Shown: positions 1 through 7,344, counted from the first letter of the stretch. The stretch: DNA of 25,439 bases from an uncultured Anaerobutyricum sp. (GCF_934307085.1 NZ_CAKRCF010000042.1:1-25439), one strand, 5' to 3'. Numbers and translations: made by a program. The notes: generated by a model from the letters alone, not told the origin.

Positions 1-2
1 GT

Positions 3-77
3 ACCGATGCTGATATTCCAGAAGATGCATTAGAGAACTTAAAGAGACATAATATTAACGTAGAGATTGCGGAATAA
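3..77 (+). CDS. C-terminal end of a possible DeoR-family transcriptional regulator (partial)
   Basis: The window opens inside a reading frame whose last 24 residues read TDADIPEDALENLKRHNINV followed by EIAE and TAA. The pattern 'T/D-x-D-x-P-x-x-x-L-x-x-L-x-x-x-x-I-x-V' followed by a short end resembles the extreme C-terminus of DeoR/GlpR-type sugar-phosphate-sensing repressors. The assignment rests on this short tail only, and the DNA-binding domain lies outside the window. It could instead be another alpha/beta protein ending in a similar strand. Nothing here links it functionally to the minus-strand remnants that follow. Confidence 0.4.
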   Translation, partial: TDADIPEDALENLKRHNINVEIAE

Positions 78-147
78 TTACTAATTTGTAGATTTCGTAT
101 AGACGAAAAAAGAAATATTGCCCTACCCCATCTGCTCTGTAGTCGCT

Positions 148-180
148 GTGATTAAAAATGCTCATCCGCATCTTAATCAC
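148..180. terminator. Imperfect hairpin after the first CDS
   Basis: GTGATTAAAAATGC (148-161) and GCATCTTAATCAC (168-180) form an imperfect stem around a 6-nt loop. It lies between the converging ends of the first CDS and the allC-like remnant. No clear T-tract follows on either strand, so a terminator role is only plausible. Confidence 0.35.
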
Positions 181-377
181 GCTCCGAAGCCGCATCTGGA
201 ATAGGACATTATTTCTTTTTTCTGACTATTCTCCATCTCTTCTTTCAGATATTCAACAGCATCTCTTGCTTCTTTTGTAAATGGAAGTCTTGTACAGCCA
301 TTCCCTGGTGTAGCTGTAAACTTCTTTAAACTTTCTAAATTTGTTGCAATTCTTCCCGTAATTTTTTCAATTGACAT
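177..377 (-). pseudogene. N-terminal remnant of allantoate amidohydrolase-like (M20, AllC/hydantoinase family) gene
   Basis: Reading from ATG at 377, the translation runs through 'RIATNLESLKKFTATPGNGC' and 'TRLPFTKEARDAVEYLKEEM', then stops after about 66 residues. The G-x-G-x-TR-L-x-x-(S/T)-x-E pattern followed by an amphipathic 'L-x-x-x-M' helix is typical of the first 60 residues of M20-type allantoate amidohydrolases and N-carbamoyl-amino-acid hydrolases, which are about 400 residues long. The metal-binding domain is absent: after the EEMEN helix the frame reads unrelated residues and ends at 177. The ATG lies within the last codons of the allD-like remnant, so the two were probably consecutive genes. 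Family assignment is from memory of the motif; the truncation is visible in the sequence. Confidence 0.6.
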
Positions 378-672
378 ATGTATGCATCTGTCCAAGACAT
401 CTTCCTTCAGAAAAATCATGATACATGGAACTTACATATTTTCCAAATGGAACACCTAATAATACGACAGAGAAAATATCTACCATCATCATTAATCCAT
501 ATCCTTTTGCACCAGCAATAGGAACAAGTGCATTTACCAGATGTGAATCTGTAACCGGAAGTCCCTTTTCATCTACAGCCCAATCTGCCGGAATAGAAGC
601 ACCTTGAGAACGTTTATCAAGGATTTTTCCCCATGCCTGAACGGTTGTTGCCATATCAAACACAACTGTTCT
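367..672 (-). pseudogene. Internal/C-terminal remnant of ureidoglycolate dehydrogenase-like (AllD, Ldh_2 family) gene
   Basis: The translation carries FDMATTVQAWGK, then 'SIPADWAVDEKGLPVTD', then 'AKGYGLMMMVDIFSVVLLGV' and PFGKYVSSMY. These match the central/C-terminal part of the malate/L-lactate/ureidoglycolate dehydrogenase (Ldh_2) family and are strikingly AllD-like. AllD oxidises S-ureidoglycolate with NAD and is about 350 residues long. Upstream of the VVFDMATT segment (beyond about 669) the frame reads unrelated sequence, so roughly the first 200 residues are missing. Downstream it stops after GQMHTYVN, about 70 residues early. The only in-frame start near this point is a GTG at 663, inside a family motif, so this is a remnant rather than a short gene. 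Confidence 0.75.
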
Positions 673-707
673 CCTCTTACATCTCCATTTAAAAACAGAC
701 TGTAATA

Positions 708-716
708 TGTTATAGT
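708..716 (+). promoter_or_regulatory. Extended -10 promoter for the alpha/beta hydrolase gene
   Basis: TG-T-TATAGT (708-716) gives an extended -10 element 46 nt upstream of the hydrolase ATG. No good -35 is visible, which is normal for extended -10 promoters. An AGGAGG ribosome-binding site sits just before the ATG at 763. Confidence 0.45.
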
Positions 717-762
717 AAAAACAATTTTATAAAATATTTAAAATATTTTAAGGAGGTTTCCA

Positions 763-1593
763 ATGTTAAAATCATATGATAAGGTATTAGACAATGCCGC
801 CTGGATAAAACAGGCAACAATATACAAAGAAACTACTGTTACAACAAAAGCAAAAATATTTTATTTCCATGGTGGTGGTCTTCTTTACGGTTCCAGAAAA
901 GATTTACCTGAAAAACATATTTCCGTTATCACTCAGGCAGGTTATGAAATCATTTCTTTTGATTATCCCCTTGCTCCGGCAGCGGATCTTGAACAAATTG
1001 TTCCTGATATATGCGATTCAATAAATACAGCCTGTAATGAAACCTCTTCACCATATTTTTTATGGGGACGATCTGCAGGTGCATATCTGTGCCTTATTGC
1101 CGCTGCCAGTGGAGCTCTCACAAGGAATCCTCTTGGAATTCTCTCCTATTATGGATATGGTCTTTTCTGCGATAACTGGTTTAGTGAACCAAGTAATTAT
1201 TATCGAACTCTTCCTCTGATAAGTGCATCTTGTCTTGACCATCTCCCGAAAACACTTCATGCTGAAGGAGATTTAGAAACACATTACAGTGCCTATGTTT
1301 ATGCCCGGCAATCGGGTGTCTGGAAAGATTTAATATATAGAGGACGGGAGAAGTTTTTCTATTTAAATTACTCACTCCGCACATGCGACGAATTGCCATG
1401 CCCATTGTTTGCCGCACATTCTACAGATGATACTGATGTCCCTTTTGAAGAATTTGTTGAATTATGCAATCACTATCATCCCAAACGTTTCATAGCATCT
1501 GGAAATATCCATGATTTTGACCGCGATCCAGACAATACATTTACGGATTCTCTCTTAGAATCAACCATTGAGTTTCTGGAAAAATATGTATAA
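763..1593 (+). CDS. Alpha/beta hydrolase (HSL/acetyl-esterase-like)
   Basis: The 276-residue protein has the landmarks of the alpha/beta-hydrolase fold. 'FYFHGGGLLYGS' is the HGGG oxyanion-hole motif (about residues 35-45), 'WGRSAGAYL' is the nucleophile elbow with Ser in G-R-S-A-G, 'HSTDDTDVPFEEF' is the likely acid, and a late 'NIHDFDR' could supply the catalytic His. No signal peptide or membrane segment is seen, so it should be cytosolic. A strong AGGAGG with good spacing supports ATG 763. It partly precedes the DUF2877 gene, 55 nt downstream on the same strand, suggesting co-transcription. Neighbouring allantoin-pathway remnants hint at a ureide- or ester-cleaving role, but the substrate cannot be read from sequence. 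Confidence 0.8.
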   Translation: MLKSYDKVLDNAAWIKQATIYKETTVTTKAKIFYFHGGGLLYGSRKDLPEKHISVITQAGYEIISFDYPLAPAADLEQIVPDICDSINTACNETSSPYFLWGRSAGAYLCLIAAASGALTRNPLGILSYYGYGLFCDNWFSEPSNYYRTLPLISASCLDHLPKTLHAEGDLETHYSAYVYARQSGVWKDLIYRGREKFFYLNYSLRTCDELPCPLFAAHSTDDTDVPFEEFVELCNHYHPKRFIASGNIHDFDRDPDNTFTDSLLESTIEFLEKYV

Positions 1594-1648
1594 CAAATGT
1601 AAGGATGAACAAAAAGCTTTGTCAAAAAATATACGAGGAGAAATATTT

Positions 1649-2503
1649 ATGATTAATTTTATTACTACGACTTCCGATTATTCTCTTTCTCTATTACAAA
1701 AATATCGGCAGGGAATCGTTCATTCTATCTATAGAAAAACAATAAATCTTTTGATGGGAACACATCTTTTATCTCTTCAGGCAGCGGATTCTCCAAAATC
1801 TCCCCTGAGCTTGATTACAACATGTAGTGCAGAAGAAATGAAGACGCTTCCTGTTAAAAAAAATAATTCTGTTATTTTCACTGAAAATATGCTGCAAATA
1901 GGTGACAACTGTTATTTTTCCATGAAAGACGTTGTTTCTCACAATCTGGAACTTCATTGTGCCTTATCTGATAAAGAAATATGTAAATTGAAAGACACTA
2001 TTCTTTCTATACTATCAGCTCAGGAGAAAGGAAGTTTTGAGCTTCTTTTTTCCCATCCTGAAAAAGCAGATGGTATTCTTTTTCTTTCTGCAGCAAAAAA
2101 ATGGCTTGAGGATGCTTCCCATACTCTGTCTATTTCAAACTGGGAAGAATCTGCACAGTCCCTCTGCCGCCTAATTGGGCTTGGACTTGGGTTAACACCA
2201 GGTGGCGATGATTTTCTCTGTGGTGTTCTGGCTGGGATTATTTTTTCGAATAAAGAGACGCATCCTTTTTCCCTGATTTTGCGTCAAAAGATTTCTGAAT
2301 CTCTTTTAAACACAAATGAAATCAGCAGAGCTTTTCTCCAATGCGCTCTTGAAGATCAATTCAGCATGGCTGTCTGTTCCCTTAGTAACCTGCCTGATTC
2401 CAAAAAGATTCTCACTGACTTTTCCTCAATTGGTCATTCTTCCGGAACAGATACTTTATGCGGTATCGAATATATTTTTCAAAATCTTCATTATCTGATT
2501 TAA
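1649..2503 (+). CDS. DUF2877 family protein (AllH/YlbF-like)
   Basis: The C-terminal half contains 'GLGLGLTPGGDDFLCGVLAG', the hallmark of the DUF2877 family. The E. coli member (YlbF, renamed AllH) is encoded with FdrA/AllF and AllG and has been linked to the oxamate carbamoyltransferase step of anaerobic allantoin use. I chose ATG 1649 (284 aa) because ACGAGGAG precedes it with good spacing; an in-frame ATG at 1568 would lie inside the upstream hydrolase gene and has no such site. The ending near '-DTLCGIEYIFQNLHYLI' looks complete. FdrA and AllG partners are not in the window, so the protein may be an orphan left by locus decay or may work with proteins encoded elsewhere. Confidence 0.75.
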   Translation: MINFITTTSDYSLSLLQKYRQGIVHSIYRKTINLLMGTHLLSLQAADSPKSPLSLITTCSAEEMKTLPVKKNNSVIFTENMLQIGDNCYFSMKDVVSHNLELHCALSDKEICKLKDTILSILSAQEKGSFELLFSHPEKADGILFLSAAKKWLEDASHTLSISNWEESAQSLCRLIGLGLGLTPGGDDFLCGVLAGIIFSNKETHPFSLILRQKISESLLNTNEISRAFLQCALEDQFSMAVCSLSNLPDSKKILTDFSSIGHSSGTDTLCGIEYIFQNLHYLI

Positions 2504-2574
2504 GTATGCACAATAAAAAAACGGATACAGAAATAATATAACTTTCTGTATCCGCCTTTTTATTGTGCATACTT
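2502..2574. terminator. Long bidirectional terminator hairpin between DUF2877 and modC (copy 1)
   Basis: A 32-nt arm (2502-2533, starting AAGTATGCACAATAAAA) pairs with 2543-2574 with two mismatches around a 9-nt loop. T-rich segments lie inside both arms, so it can stop the converging plus-strand DUF2877 and minus-strand modC transcripts. Confidence 0.75.
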
Positions 2575-2651
2575 TGTCAACGTAAGTGCCAGCTGAATTT
2601 GAAAACAATTGGAAACATCTAAAAAGAACAACTGCCTTTCCATTCACCAGC

Positions 2652-3740
2652 TTAGTGTTGTAATAGTATAACCTTTTCTACAGGTAATTCTACTGTCTCT
2701 GGTACTGTTTCTCCAATTTCTTTCCATTCTTTTTTAGTGACTTTCCACCATAGCGGACTCGTACTTTTTCCGCTTTTATTTTCTAAGATAAGATACATCT
2801 CAAATGGTGCTTCGGATATGCGTTTCAACTGGCAATCTACCATATTCAACTTTATAGATGTATTATTATCTATGTCCGAAAACTTTACCGGACGGATTTC
2901 GTGTGCGCGGATTCCTACATGGGTAAGACCTGACGGAATTTTTATGTGTTCTGGAAATGTAAGTTTTATATCCCACTCCAAAGCATAAATTTCCGATTCA
3001 CTGAGTTTTTCTGCTTTAGAAATATTTTTACAGCCTGTGAGCCTTGCCGCATTGACTGTTCCCGGATTATCGAAAATCTCTTTTGTTTTTCCGACAGTTT
3101 CTAAGATTCCCTGATGCATGATTGCTGTGTCAGTACACATCTGATATACTTCATCTCTACTGTGGGACACCATGATAACCCCTTTTTTAAACTGATTAAG
3201 ATAGGTCATCATTTCCTGCATCAATTTTTCTTTCAAATAGGTATCTAATGCTGAAAAGGGTTCGTCTAATAACAGAAACTTTGGCTCTGCTGCCATCATA
3301 CGAGCCAGTGCCGCCCTCTGTTGCTGCCCTCCTGAAATACGAACCGGATACGAATTTTCTAATTCTTTTATATGAAACTGTTCCAGAAGGCGTTCTACGA
3401 TATCCTTTTTTTCCTGTTTTGACTTTCCCGATGCTTCCAGTCCTGCTTCAATATTCTGTCGTACTGTCATATGCGGAAATAATGCGTAATTTTGAAAGAG
3501 ATATCCGACTTTACGTTTTTGTGGTGAAAGATCAATCCCTGCTTTCTTATCAAATAACACTTCACCGTCAAGGACAATACTTCCTTCATCGGGTGTTTCA
3601 ATTCCGGCAATACATTTTAAAGTCATACTCTTCCCACATCCGGAAGAACCAAGAAATCCAACAATTCCTTCCTCCATATCAAAGTCAACTGCTAATTCAA
3701 AATCTTTTAACTTCTTTTTTATGTGAACAGATAATGCCAT
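2652..3740 (-). CDS. modC: Molybdate ABC transporter ATP-binding protein ModC (copy 1)
   Basis: The ATPase energises molybdate (or tungstate) import with ModB and ModA. The 362-residue protein shows Walker A GSSGCGKS (about residues 31-38), Q-loop FQNYALFPHM, the signature ISGGQQQRAALARMM, Walker B FLLLDEPFSALD and the switch His in IMVSHSRDEVY. The last ~130 residues form a TOBE/OB-type regulatory domain beginning near 'THVGIRAHEIRP'. It starts 4 nt after modB stops, so translation is probably coupled, and it is the last gene of modA-modB-modC. The N-terminal 230 residues are almost identical to copy 2 (19520-20620); differences cluster in the C-terminal domain, where this copy is 4 residues shorter. 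Confidence 0.93.
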   Translation of the reverse strand: MALSVHIKKKLKDFELAVDFDMEEGIVGFLGSSGCGKSMTLKCIAGIETPDEGSIVLDGEVLFDKKAGIDLSPQKRKVGYLFQNYALFPHMTVRQNIEAGLEASGKSKQEKKDIVERLLEQFHIKELENSYPVRISGGQQQRAALARMMAAEPKFLLLDEPFSALDTYLKEKLMQEMMTYLNQFKKGVIMVSHSRDEVYQMCTDTAIMHQGILETVGKTKEIFDNPGTVNAARLTGCKNISKAEKLSESEIYALEWDIKLTFPEHIKIPSGLTHVGIRAHEIRPVKFSDIDNNTSIKLNMVDCQLKRISEAPFEMYLILENKSGKSTSPLWWKVTKKEWKEIGETVPETVELPVEKVILLQH

Positions 3741-3744
3741 AGTT

Positions 3745-4413
3745 CTAGCCTTTCTTCTCCATAGAAAAATAATTCATACATACGACTACAATAAAGGAAA
3801 TACATACAAGAACCGCTACATACTCCCCTGCTTCCTTCATGTTACCTGATGCGACAGCAGAATATACCGCAAGTGGCAGTGTTCTTGTCTTTCCCTTGAT
3901 ATTACCGGCAATCATTGCTGTTGCCCCAAACTCTCCTAGTCCTCTGGCAAATGCAAGCACTGCTCCTGAGATAACTCCTGGCCAGGCAATCGGAAGCTGT
4001 ACTTTCCAGAAGATCTTCCATTCACTCATTCCAATTGTTCTTCCTGCTGAAAGTACATCTGGATTTACCTGCTCAAAAGCCCCTCTTGCTGCCCGGTACA
4101 TTAGCGGAAACGAGATAACAACCGCAGCTAAAACAGTTGCTCCCCATGAAAAGGCAACCTTGACAGCAAAATATTCAATAAAAAACTTACCGATTGGTCT
4201 TCGCATCCCGAAAATATATAGTAAAAAAAATCCTGCCACTGTTGGCGGAAGCACAAGCGGCAGGGTAAATAGCCCATCTAATATTGTTTTCATCATCTTA
4301 CTCTTCAGACGGAAAACAAGCTGGGCTGCAGCTACTCCCAGAAAAAATGTAACAATAATACTGAGTGTAGCTGTCCTTAAAGATATAATAATTGGTGATA
4401 AATCTATTGTCAT
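3745..4413 (-). CDS. modB: Molybdate ABC transporter permease ModB (copy 1)
   Basis: A 222-residue integral membrane protein with about five hydrophobic segments, starting 'LRTATLSIIVTFFLGVAAAQ'. It has the EAA-type loop 'GRTIGMSEWKIFWKVQLPIA' followed by WPGVISG, which couples to ModC. It matches the BPD_transp_1 fold of molybdate permeases, including 'TLPLVLPPTVAGFFLLYIFG'. It sits 46 nt downstream of modA and 4 nt upstream of modC on the same strand. ATG 4413 gives MTIDLSP; the ribosome-binding site is weak (GGCTGG), suggesting coupling or low translation. Near-identical to copy 2 at 20625-21293. Confidence 0.93.
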   Translation of the reverse strand: MTIDLSPIIISLRTATLSIIVTFFLGVAAAQLVFRLKSKMMKTILDGLFTLPLVLPPTVAGFFLLYIFGMRRPIGKFFIEYFAVKVAFSWGATVLAAVVISFPLMYRAARGAFEQVNPDVLSAGRTIGMSEWKIFWKVQLPIAWPGVISGAVLAFARGLGEFGATAMIAGNIKGKTRTLPLAVYSAVASGNMKEAGEYVAVLVCISFIVVVCMNYFSMEKKG

Positions 4414-4459
4414 ATATACCAGCCTGTCTTTTTATTACTTATGATATATTACTTACTTG

Positions 4460-5311
4460 TTACTTATTGATTGTGAATCCTGCTTTTTCTAAAATAGTTT
4501 TCGCTTCATCTGTCTGAAGGAAATCTTCAAAAGCCTTCGCTTCATCTTTATGTGTAGAAGCAGATACAACACCTACCGGATAAACTACCGGTGTCTGCAT
4601 CATAGAATCTTCTGCCGTTGCTACCACTTCTACCTCTTTATCATCGCCATTAGTATTCTCGGTCTGTGCATCTGTCGCATATACAATACCTGCATCTGCA
4701 CTGCCTTCTGCTACCCAGCTTAAAACTTCTGTGACACTGGCTCCAAGACTTGCCTTCTTCTCTACCTCATCATAAACACCAAGATTGGTAAGAATCTCTT
4801 TTGCGTATTTACCTGCCGGTACACTTTCCGGATCACCAATTGCAATTGTATCTGCCTTTGTAATATCTTTAAAACTCTTGATTCCCAGCTTAGAATCTTT
4901 CGGTGTAATCAGCACAACGTCGTTCTTTAACAGATCAACTACCGTATCTTTATCGATAAGTTTCTCCTCTGTCAATGTATCCATGTTAGAGGTTGCTGCG
5001 GAAAAGAATACATCCGCATCTAAGCCAGATTCAATCTGCTGCTGTAAATCTCCAGAACTTGCATAAGTTCCTTCTACCGTTATTTCCGGATTCTCTTTCT
5101 CGAATAACGGAATCAGTTCATTATCAAATGTAGCCTGAAGACTTGCCGCTGCTGCCACAAGAATCTTGCTATTTCCTCCTTCGGTTGTCACTTCTGTTGT
5201 TCCTTCCGATGCCCCTTTATTCGATGAGCTTCCACATCCTGCACAGGACAAAACCATACATACCGCCAAAGCTACAGCACCAATTCTCTTCACGAACTTC
5301 ATGTTTCTCAT
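4460..5311 (-). CDS. modA: Molybdate-binding lipoprotein ModA (copy 1)
   Basis: The 283-residue protein is the extracellular substrate-binding component. It begins with a basic n-region and hydrophobic stretch ending 'VLSCAGCGSSSN', a lipoprotein signal with the anchoring Cys at 23 or 26. The mature part carries ModA landmarks: 'KILVAAAASLQATFDNELIP', YASSGDLQQQIESG, DADVFFSAA, the 'AIGDPESVPAGKYAKE' oxyanion-contact region and 'VLSWVAEGSADAGIVYATDA'. A clean GGAG ribosome-binding site precedes ATG 5311. It is first in the operon and lies behind a consensus promoter. Copy 2 (21316-22167) has the same length and very similar sequence. Molybdate versus tungstate preference cannot be judged by eye. 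Confidence 0.93.
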   Translation of the reverse strand: MRNMKFVKRIGAVALAVCMVLSCAGCGSSSNKGASEGTTEVTTEGGNSKILVAAAASLQATFDNELIPLFEKENPEITVEGTYASSGDLQQQIESGLDADVFFSAATSNMDTLTEEKLIDKDTVVDLLKNDVVLITPKDSKLGIKSFKDITKADTIAIGDPESVPAGKYAKEILTNLGVYDEVEKKASLGASVTEVLSWVAEGSADAGIVYATDAQTENTNGDDKEVEVVATAEDSMMQTPVVYPVGVVSASTHKDEAKAFEDFLQTDEAKTILEKAGFTINK

Positions 5312-5318
5312 AACTTTC

Positions 5319-5348
5319 TCCTTGTTTTGTAATGTTTTGTATTGTTTT
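5319..5348 (-). promoter_or_regulatory. 10-bp-phased repeats in the modA copy 1 leader
   Basis: Between promoter and start codon the minus strand reads AAAACAATAC, AAAACATTAC, AAAACAAGGA: three AAAACA units exactly 10 bp apart. The arrangement is kept in copy 2 (22175-22204) with small base changes. The units lie downstream of the -10 and run into the ribosome-binding site, so they could be a same-face protein-binding operator. Confidence 0.5.
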
Positions 5349-5363
5349 ATTTTGTTTCATTAC

Positions 5364-5392
5364 ATTATATTTCATACACCAGAATTTGTCAA
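5364..5392 (-). promoter_or_regulatory. Consensus sigma-A promoter of modABC copy 1
   Basis: On the minus strand a perfect TTGACA (5387-5392) and a perfect TATAAT (5364-5369) are separated by 17 nt. The same promoter with identical spacing lies upstream of modA copy 2. A perfect consensus implies strong basal activity that must be held down by a regulator. Confidence 0.85.
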
Positions 5393-5451
5393 TAAACGAG
5401 AAAACATGGCTGACTTTTTTCAGCATGTTTTATATGATTCACGTTCTGATA

Positions 5452-6108
5452 TTATTGAAAAAAAGGAGTGTCTTCTGGTTTTGTTCTTGGCGCACCTTCA
5501 GGAAGTAAGCGTACAAACTGTAAACGCTGTTTGTCAAACCACTTTTCCTTATCAACTTGAACCTCGAATCCCATTCCATTCGGACATATTAGGAAATTTC
5601 TCAAATCCATATCGGTATCAAGACATGCACGGACTAAAGAATTCAATATATCACCATGTGCTACAACAGCCGCCGTAGAAATATTATCTTCTATACAACG
5701 TTGTATAACTCTTGTCATAGCTGCTAATGCCCGAAATGATTCTTCAAGAAAACTTTCTCCACCTGGAAAAAAAGCAGAATAATCACGTTTATTCCAACGC
5801 TCTTTTCCAACTTGAGATGCCAGAATATCCACTGGCTTATTATCCAGAATTCCATAATCCATTTCCCAAAATCCATAAATAATTTCTGGCTCCATTCCTG
5901 GAAATAAAATATCGCTTGTTTCCCGACAGCGAATTGCCGGACTTGAAAAAAGTTTTTGTACAACTGGATAAGTATAAGTACTTTTTAATTCCTTTAATTT
6001 TCTTCGTCCATTCTCTGTAATTAATATATCTGTTCTTCCTGCACAACGTCCTTCTATATTACTCTTTGTCTCCCCATGTCTAAAAAATGAAACTGTTAAA
6101 GTATTCAT
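5452..6108 (-). CDS. Histidine phosphatase family protein (phosphoglycerate mutase-like)
   Basis: The 218-residue protein opens with SFFRHGETKSNIEGR, the RHG phosphohistidine motif (His about residue 11), followed by 'GRTDILITENGRRKLKELK', SSPAIRCRET and a C-terminal 'VVAHGDILNSLVRACLD' carrying the second catalytic His. This is the two-histidine phosphatase superfamily, which includes phosphoglycerate mutases, alpha-ribazole phosphatases (CobC) and many broad phosphatases. Sequence alone does not choose the substrate. AGGAGG precedes ATG 6108. It is divergent from the SorC-family regulator gene and shares a repeated motif with it, so it is probably that regulator's target. It lies between mod copy 1 and its likely regulator gene. 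Confidence 0.85.
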   Translation of the reverse strand: MNTLTVSFFRHGETKSNIEGRCAGRTDILITENGRRKLKELKSTYTYPVVQKLFSSPAIRCRETSDILFPGMEPEIIYGFWEMDYGILDNKPVDILASQVGKERWNKRDYSAFFPGGESFLEESFRALAAMTRVIQRCIEDNISTAAVVAHGDILNSLVRACLDTDMDLRNFLICPNGMGFEVQVDKEKWFDKQRLQFVRLLPEGAPRTKPEDTPFFQ

Positions 6109-6122
6109 AGAAACCTCCTTTT

Positions 6123-6141
6123 GTTACATATGTGCTTATAA
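6123..6141. promoter_or_regulatory. Operator-like repeat 1 (GTTACATATGTGCYTATAA)
   Basis: GTTACATATGTGCTTATAA, with the 8-bp palindrome ACATATGT as core, lies 15 nt upstream of the phosphatase start. The same 19-mer with one base change recurs at 6267-6285 upstream of the SorC gene, as expected for autoregulation plus control of the divergent gene. Confidence 0.6.
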
Positions 6142-6266
6142 GTTACAAATGATACCTTAGTTGCACTTGTAATATACCTTTTAAAATAAGCTTTGTCAAT
6201 AGATAAGAAAAATTCTTTTCCTATTGAAAGATAAAATTTATTTTTATATAATAAGTAAAAACATCA

Positions 6267-6285
6267 GTTACATATGTGCCTATAA
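6267..6285. promoter_or_regulatory. Operator-like repeat 2 (GTTACATATGTGCYTATAA)
   Basis: GTTACATATGTGCCTATAA is the second copy of the motif at 6123-6141. It runs into TATAAT (6281-6286), a plausible -10 for the SorC-family gene, so binding here would block that promoter. Confidence 0.6.
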
Positions 6286-6301
6286 TAAAGGGGTAATACT
6301 T

Positions 6302-7249
6302 ATGAATAAAAAAAATAATGATAATACAACAGAACGTATTATACTAGTGGCAACACTATATTATAAAGAAAAATTATCACAGCAGGAAATTGCTCAACGT
6401 TTGGGCGTATCCAGACCTTGGATATCCAAACTCCTTAAGAAAGCAGAAGATATGGGACTTGTAAAAATTGAAATACAGTCTCCTGTATTTGGAAATGAAC
6501 ATTTAGAAAAAAAATTGCATGAAGTTTATCCCAACACAGATATTCGCATTATAGATACTTCAGATAATTCTCAAGATTATTTAGCAATGGCAGCTGTACA
6601 TTTTTTTGTATCAAAAATTCAACCATCAGACACTATTGGTATCGGCTGGGGCAATGCTGTTTCCAGATTTGTCAACGCAATGATTCCATTAAACTATCCA
6701 GAAACAAAAACAGTCCCATTAGCCGGAAGCTTTGGAACAACATTTGAAACTTTACCAAATTATAATTCTATTAAACTTGCTGAAAAAATAGGCGGACAAG
6801 CAAATGTACTTCACATTCCTGCCTATTGCAAATCTCAGGAAGAATATAAACCATTAATAAACAACGAAGAAACCCAGCGTATATTATCTATGGGCGAACA
6901 TGCTGATATTTTAATTGTCGGGATTGGAACATTTTCTTCCTCTTTCCTGACAAAAAATCAAATTTTAACTGCTTCTGAGCAGCAGGAATTATATAATTCT
7001 AATGCTGTTGGAGATATTATACTTCAATTTATTGATGAATATGGCGAACCAATTAAAACAGAGGTAACAGAACGATTAATACATGCAAATATATATATAT
7101 CCAGGAAAAATGTCCGGCATATTATCGGAATTGCTCAGGGCAAGGAGAAAGTCAAAGTTCTTCAGGGCGTGTTAAAAAAGCAATTAGTTGATACATTATT
7201 TATTGATATAGAAACTGCACATGAATTATTATACGATAATCAACTATAA
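6302..7249 (+). CDS. SorC-family transcriptional regulator (sugar-phosphate-binding domain)
   Basis: From ATG 6302 the 315-residue protein begins with a sigma-70-region-4-like helix-turn-helix, 'KLSQQEIAQRLGVSRPWISK' followed by LLKKAEDMGLVKI. A large effector domain follows, with 'DTIGIGWGNAVSRFVNAM', 'KTVPLAGSFGTT', 'ILIVGIGTF' and a late 'GIAQGKEKVKVLQGVLKKQL', the pattern of SorC/CggR/DeoR-type sugar-phosphate sensors. An in-frame ATG at 6224 exists but would span the operator and lacks a ribosome-binding site, whereas AAAGGGG precedes 6302. It most likely represses itself and the divergent phosphatase gene through the two 19-bp sites. The inducer is unknown. Confidence 0.88.
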   Translation: MNKKNNDNTTERIILVATLYYKEKLSQQEIAQRLGVSRPWISKLLKKAEDMGLVKIEIQSPVFGNEHLEKKLHEVYPNTDIRIIDTSDNSQDYLAMAAVHFFVSKIQPSDTIGIGWGNAVSRFVNAMIPLNYPETKTVPLAGSFGTTFETLPNYNSIKLAEKIGGQANVLHIPAYCKSQEEYKPLINNEETQRILSMGEHADILIVGIGTFSSSFLTKNQILTASEQQELYNSNAVGDIILQFIDEYGEPIKTEVTERLIHANIYISRKNVRHIIGIAQGKEKVKVLQGVLKKQLVDTLFIDIETAHELLYDNQL

Positions 7250-7255
7250 TAATCA

Positions 7256-7342
7256 TTTATTTGACTGAAGAAAACTGACAAACGATAGCATAGGGAAGAA
7301 AAAATATCTGGATAATCTCCCTCTCCGGTTTGTCAAAGTCAG
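7256..7342. repeat. Short element with ends shared with 19251-19367
   Basis: It begins right after the SorC gene with TTTATTTGACTGA and ends TTTGTCAAAGTCAG. A region after the HAD phosphatase gene (19251-19367) begins ATTTATTTGACAGA and ends CAGTCAAAGTCAG, with CTCCCTC just inside both right ends. The ends are roughly inverted relative to each other (TTTGACTGA versus TCAGTCAAA). This could be a degenerate miniature inverted-repeat element. Confidence 0.35.
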
Positions 7343-7344
7343 AA

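Noticed and set aside
3248..4444. Long plus-strand open frames opposite modC and modB (also 20083-21315)
   Set aside because: They lie antisense to clear ABC transporter genes, have no ribosome-binding sites and recur at the same antisense positions in both mod copies, as expected for shadow frames.
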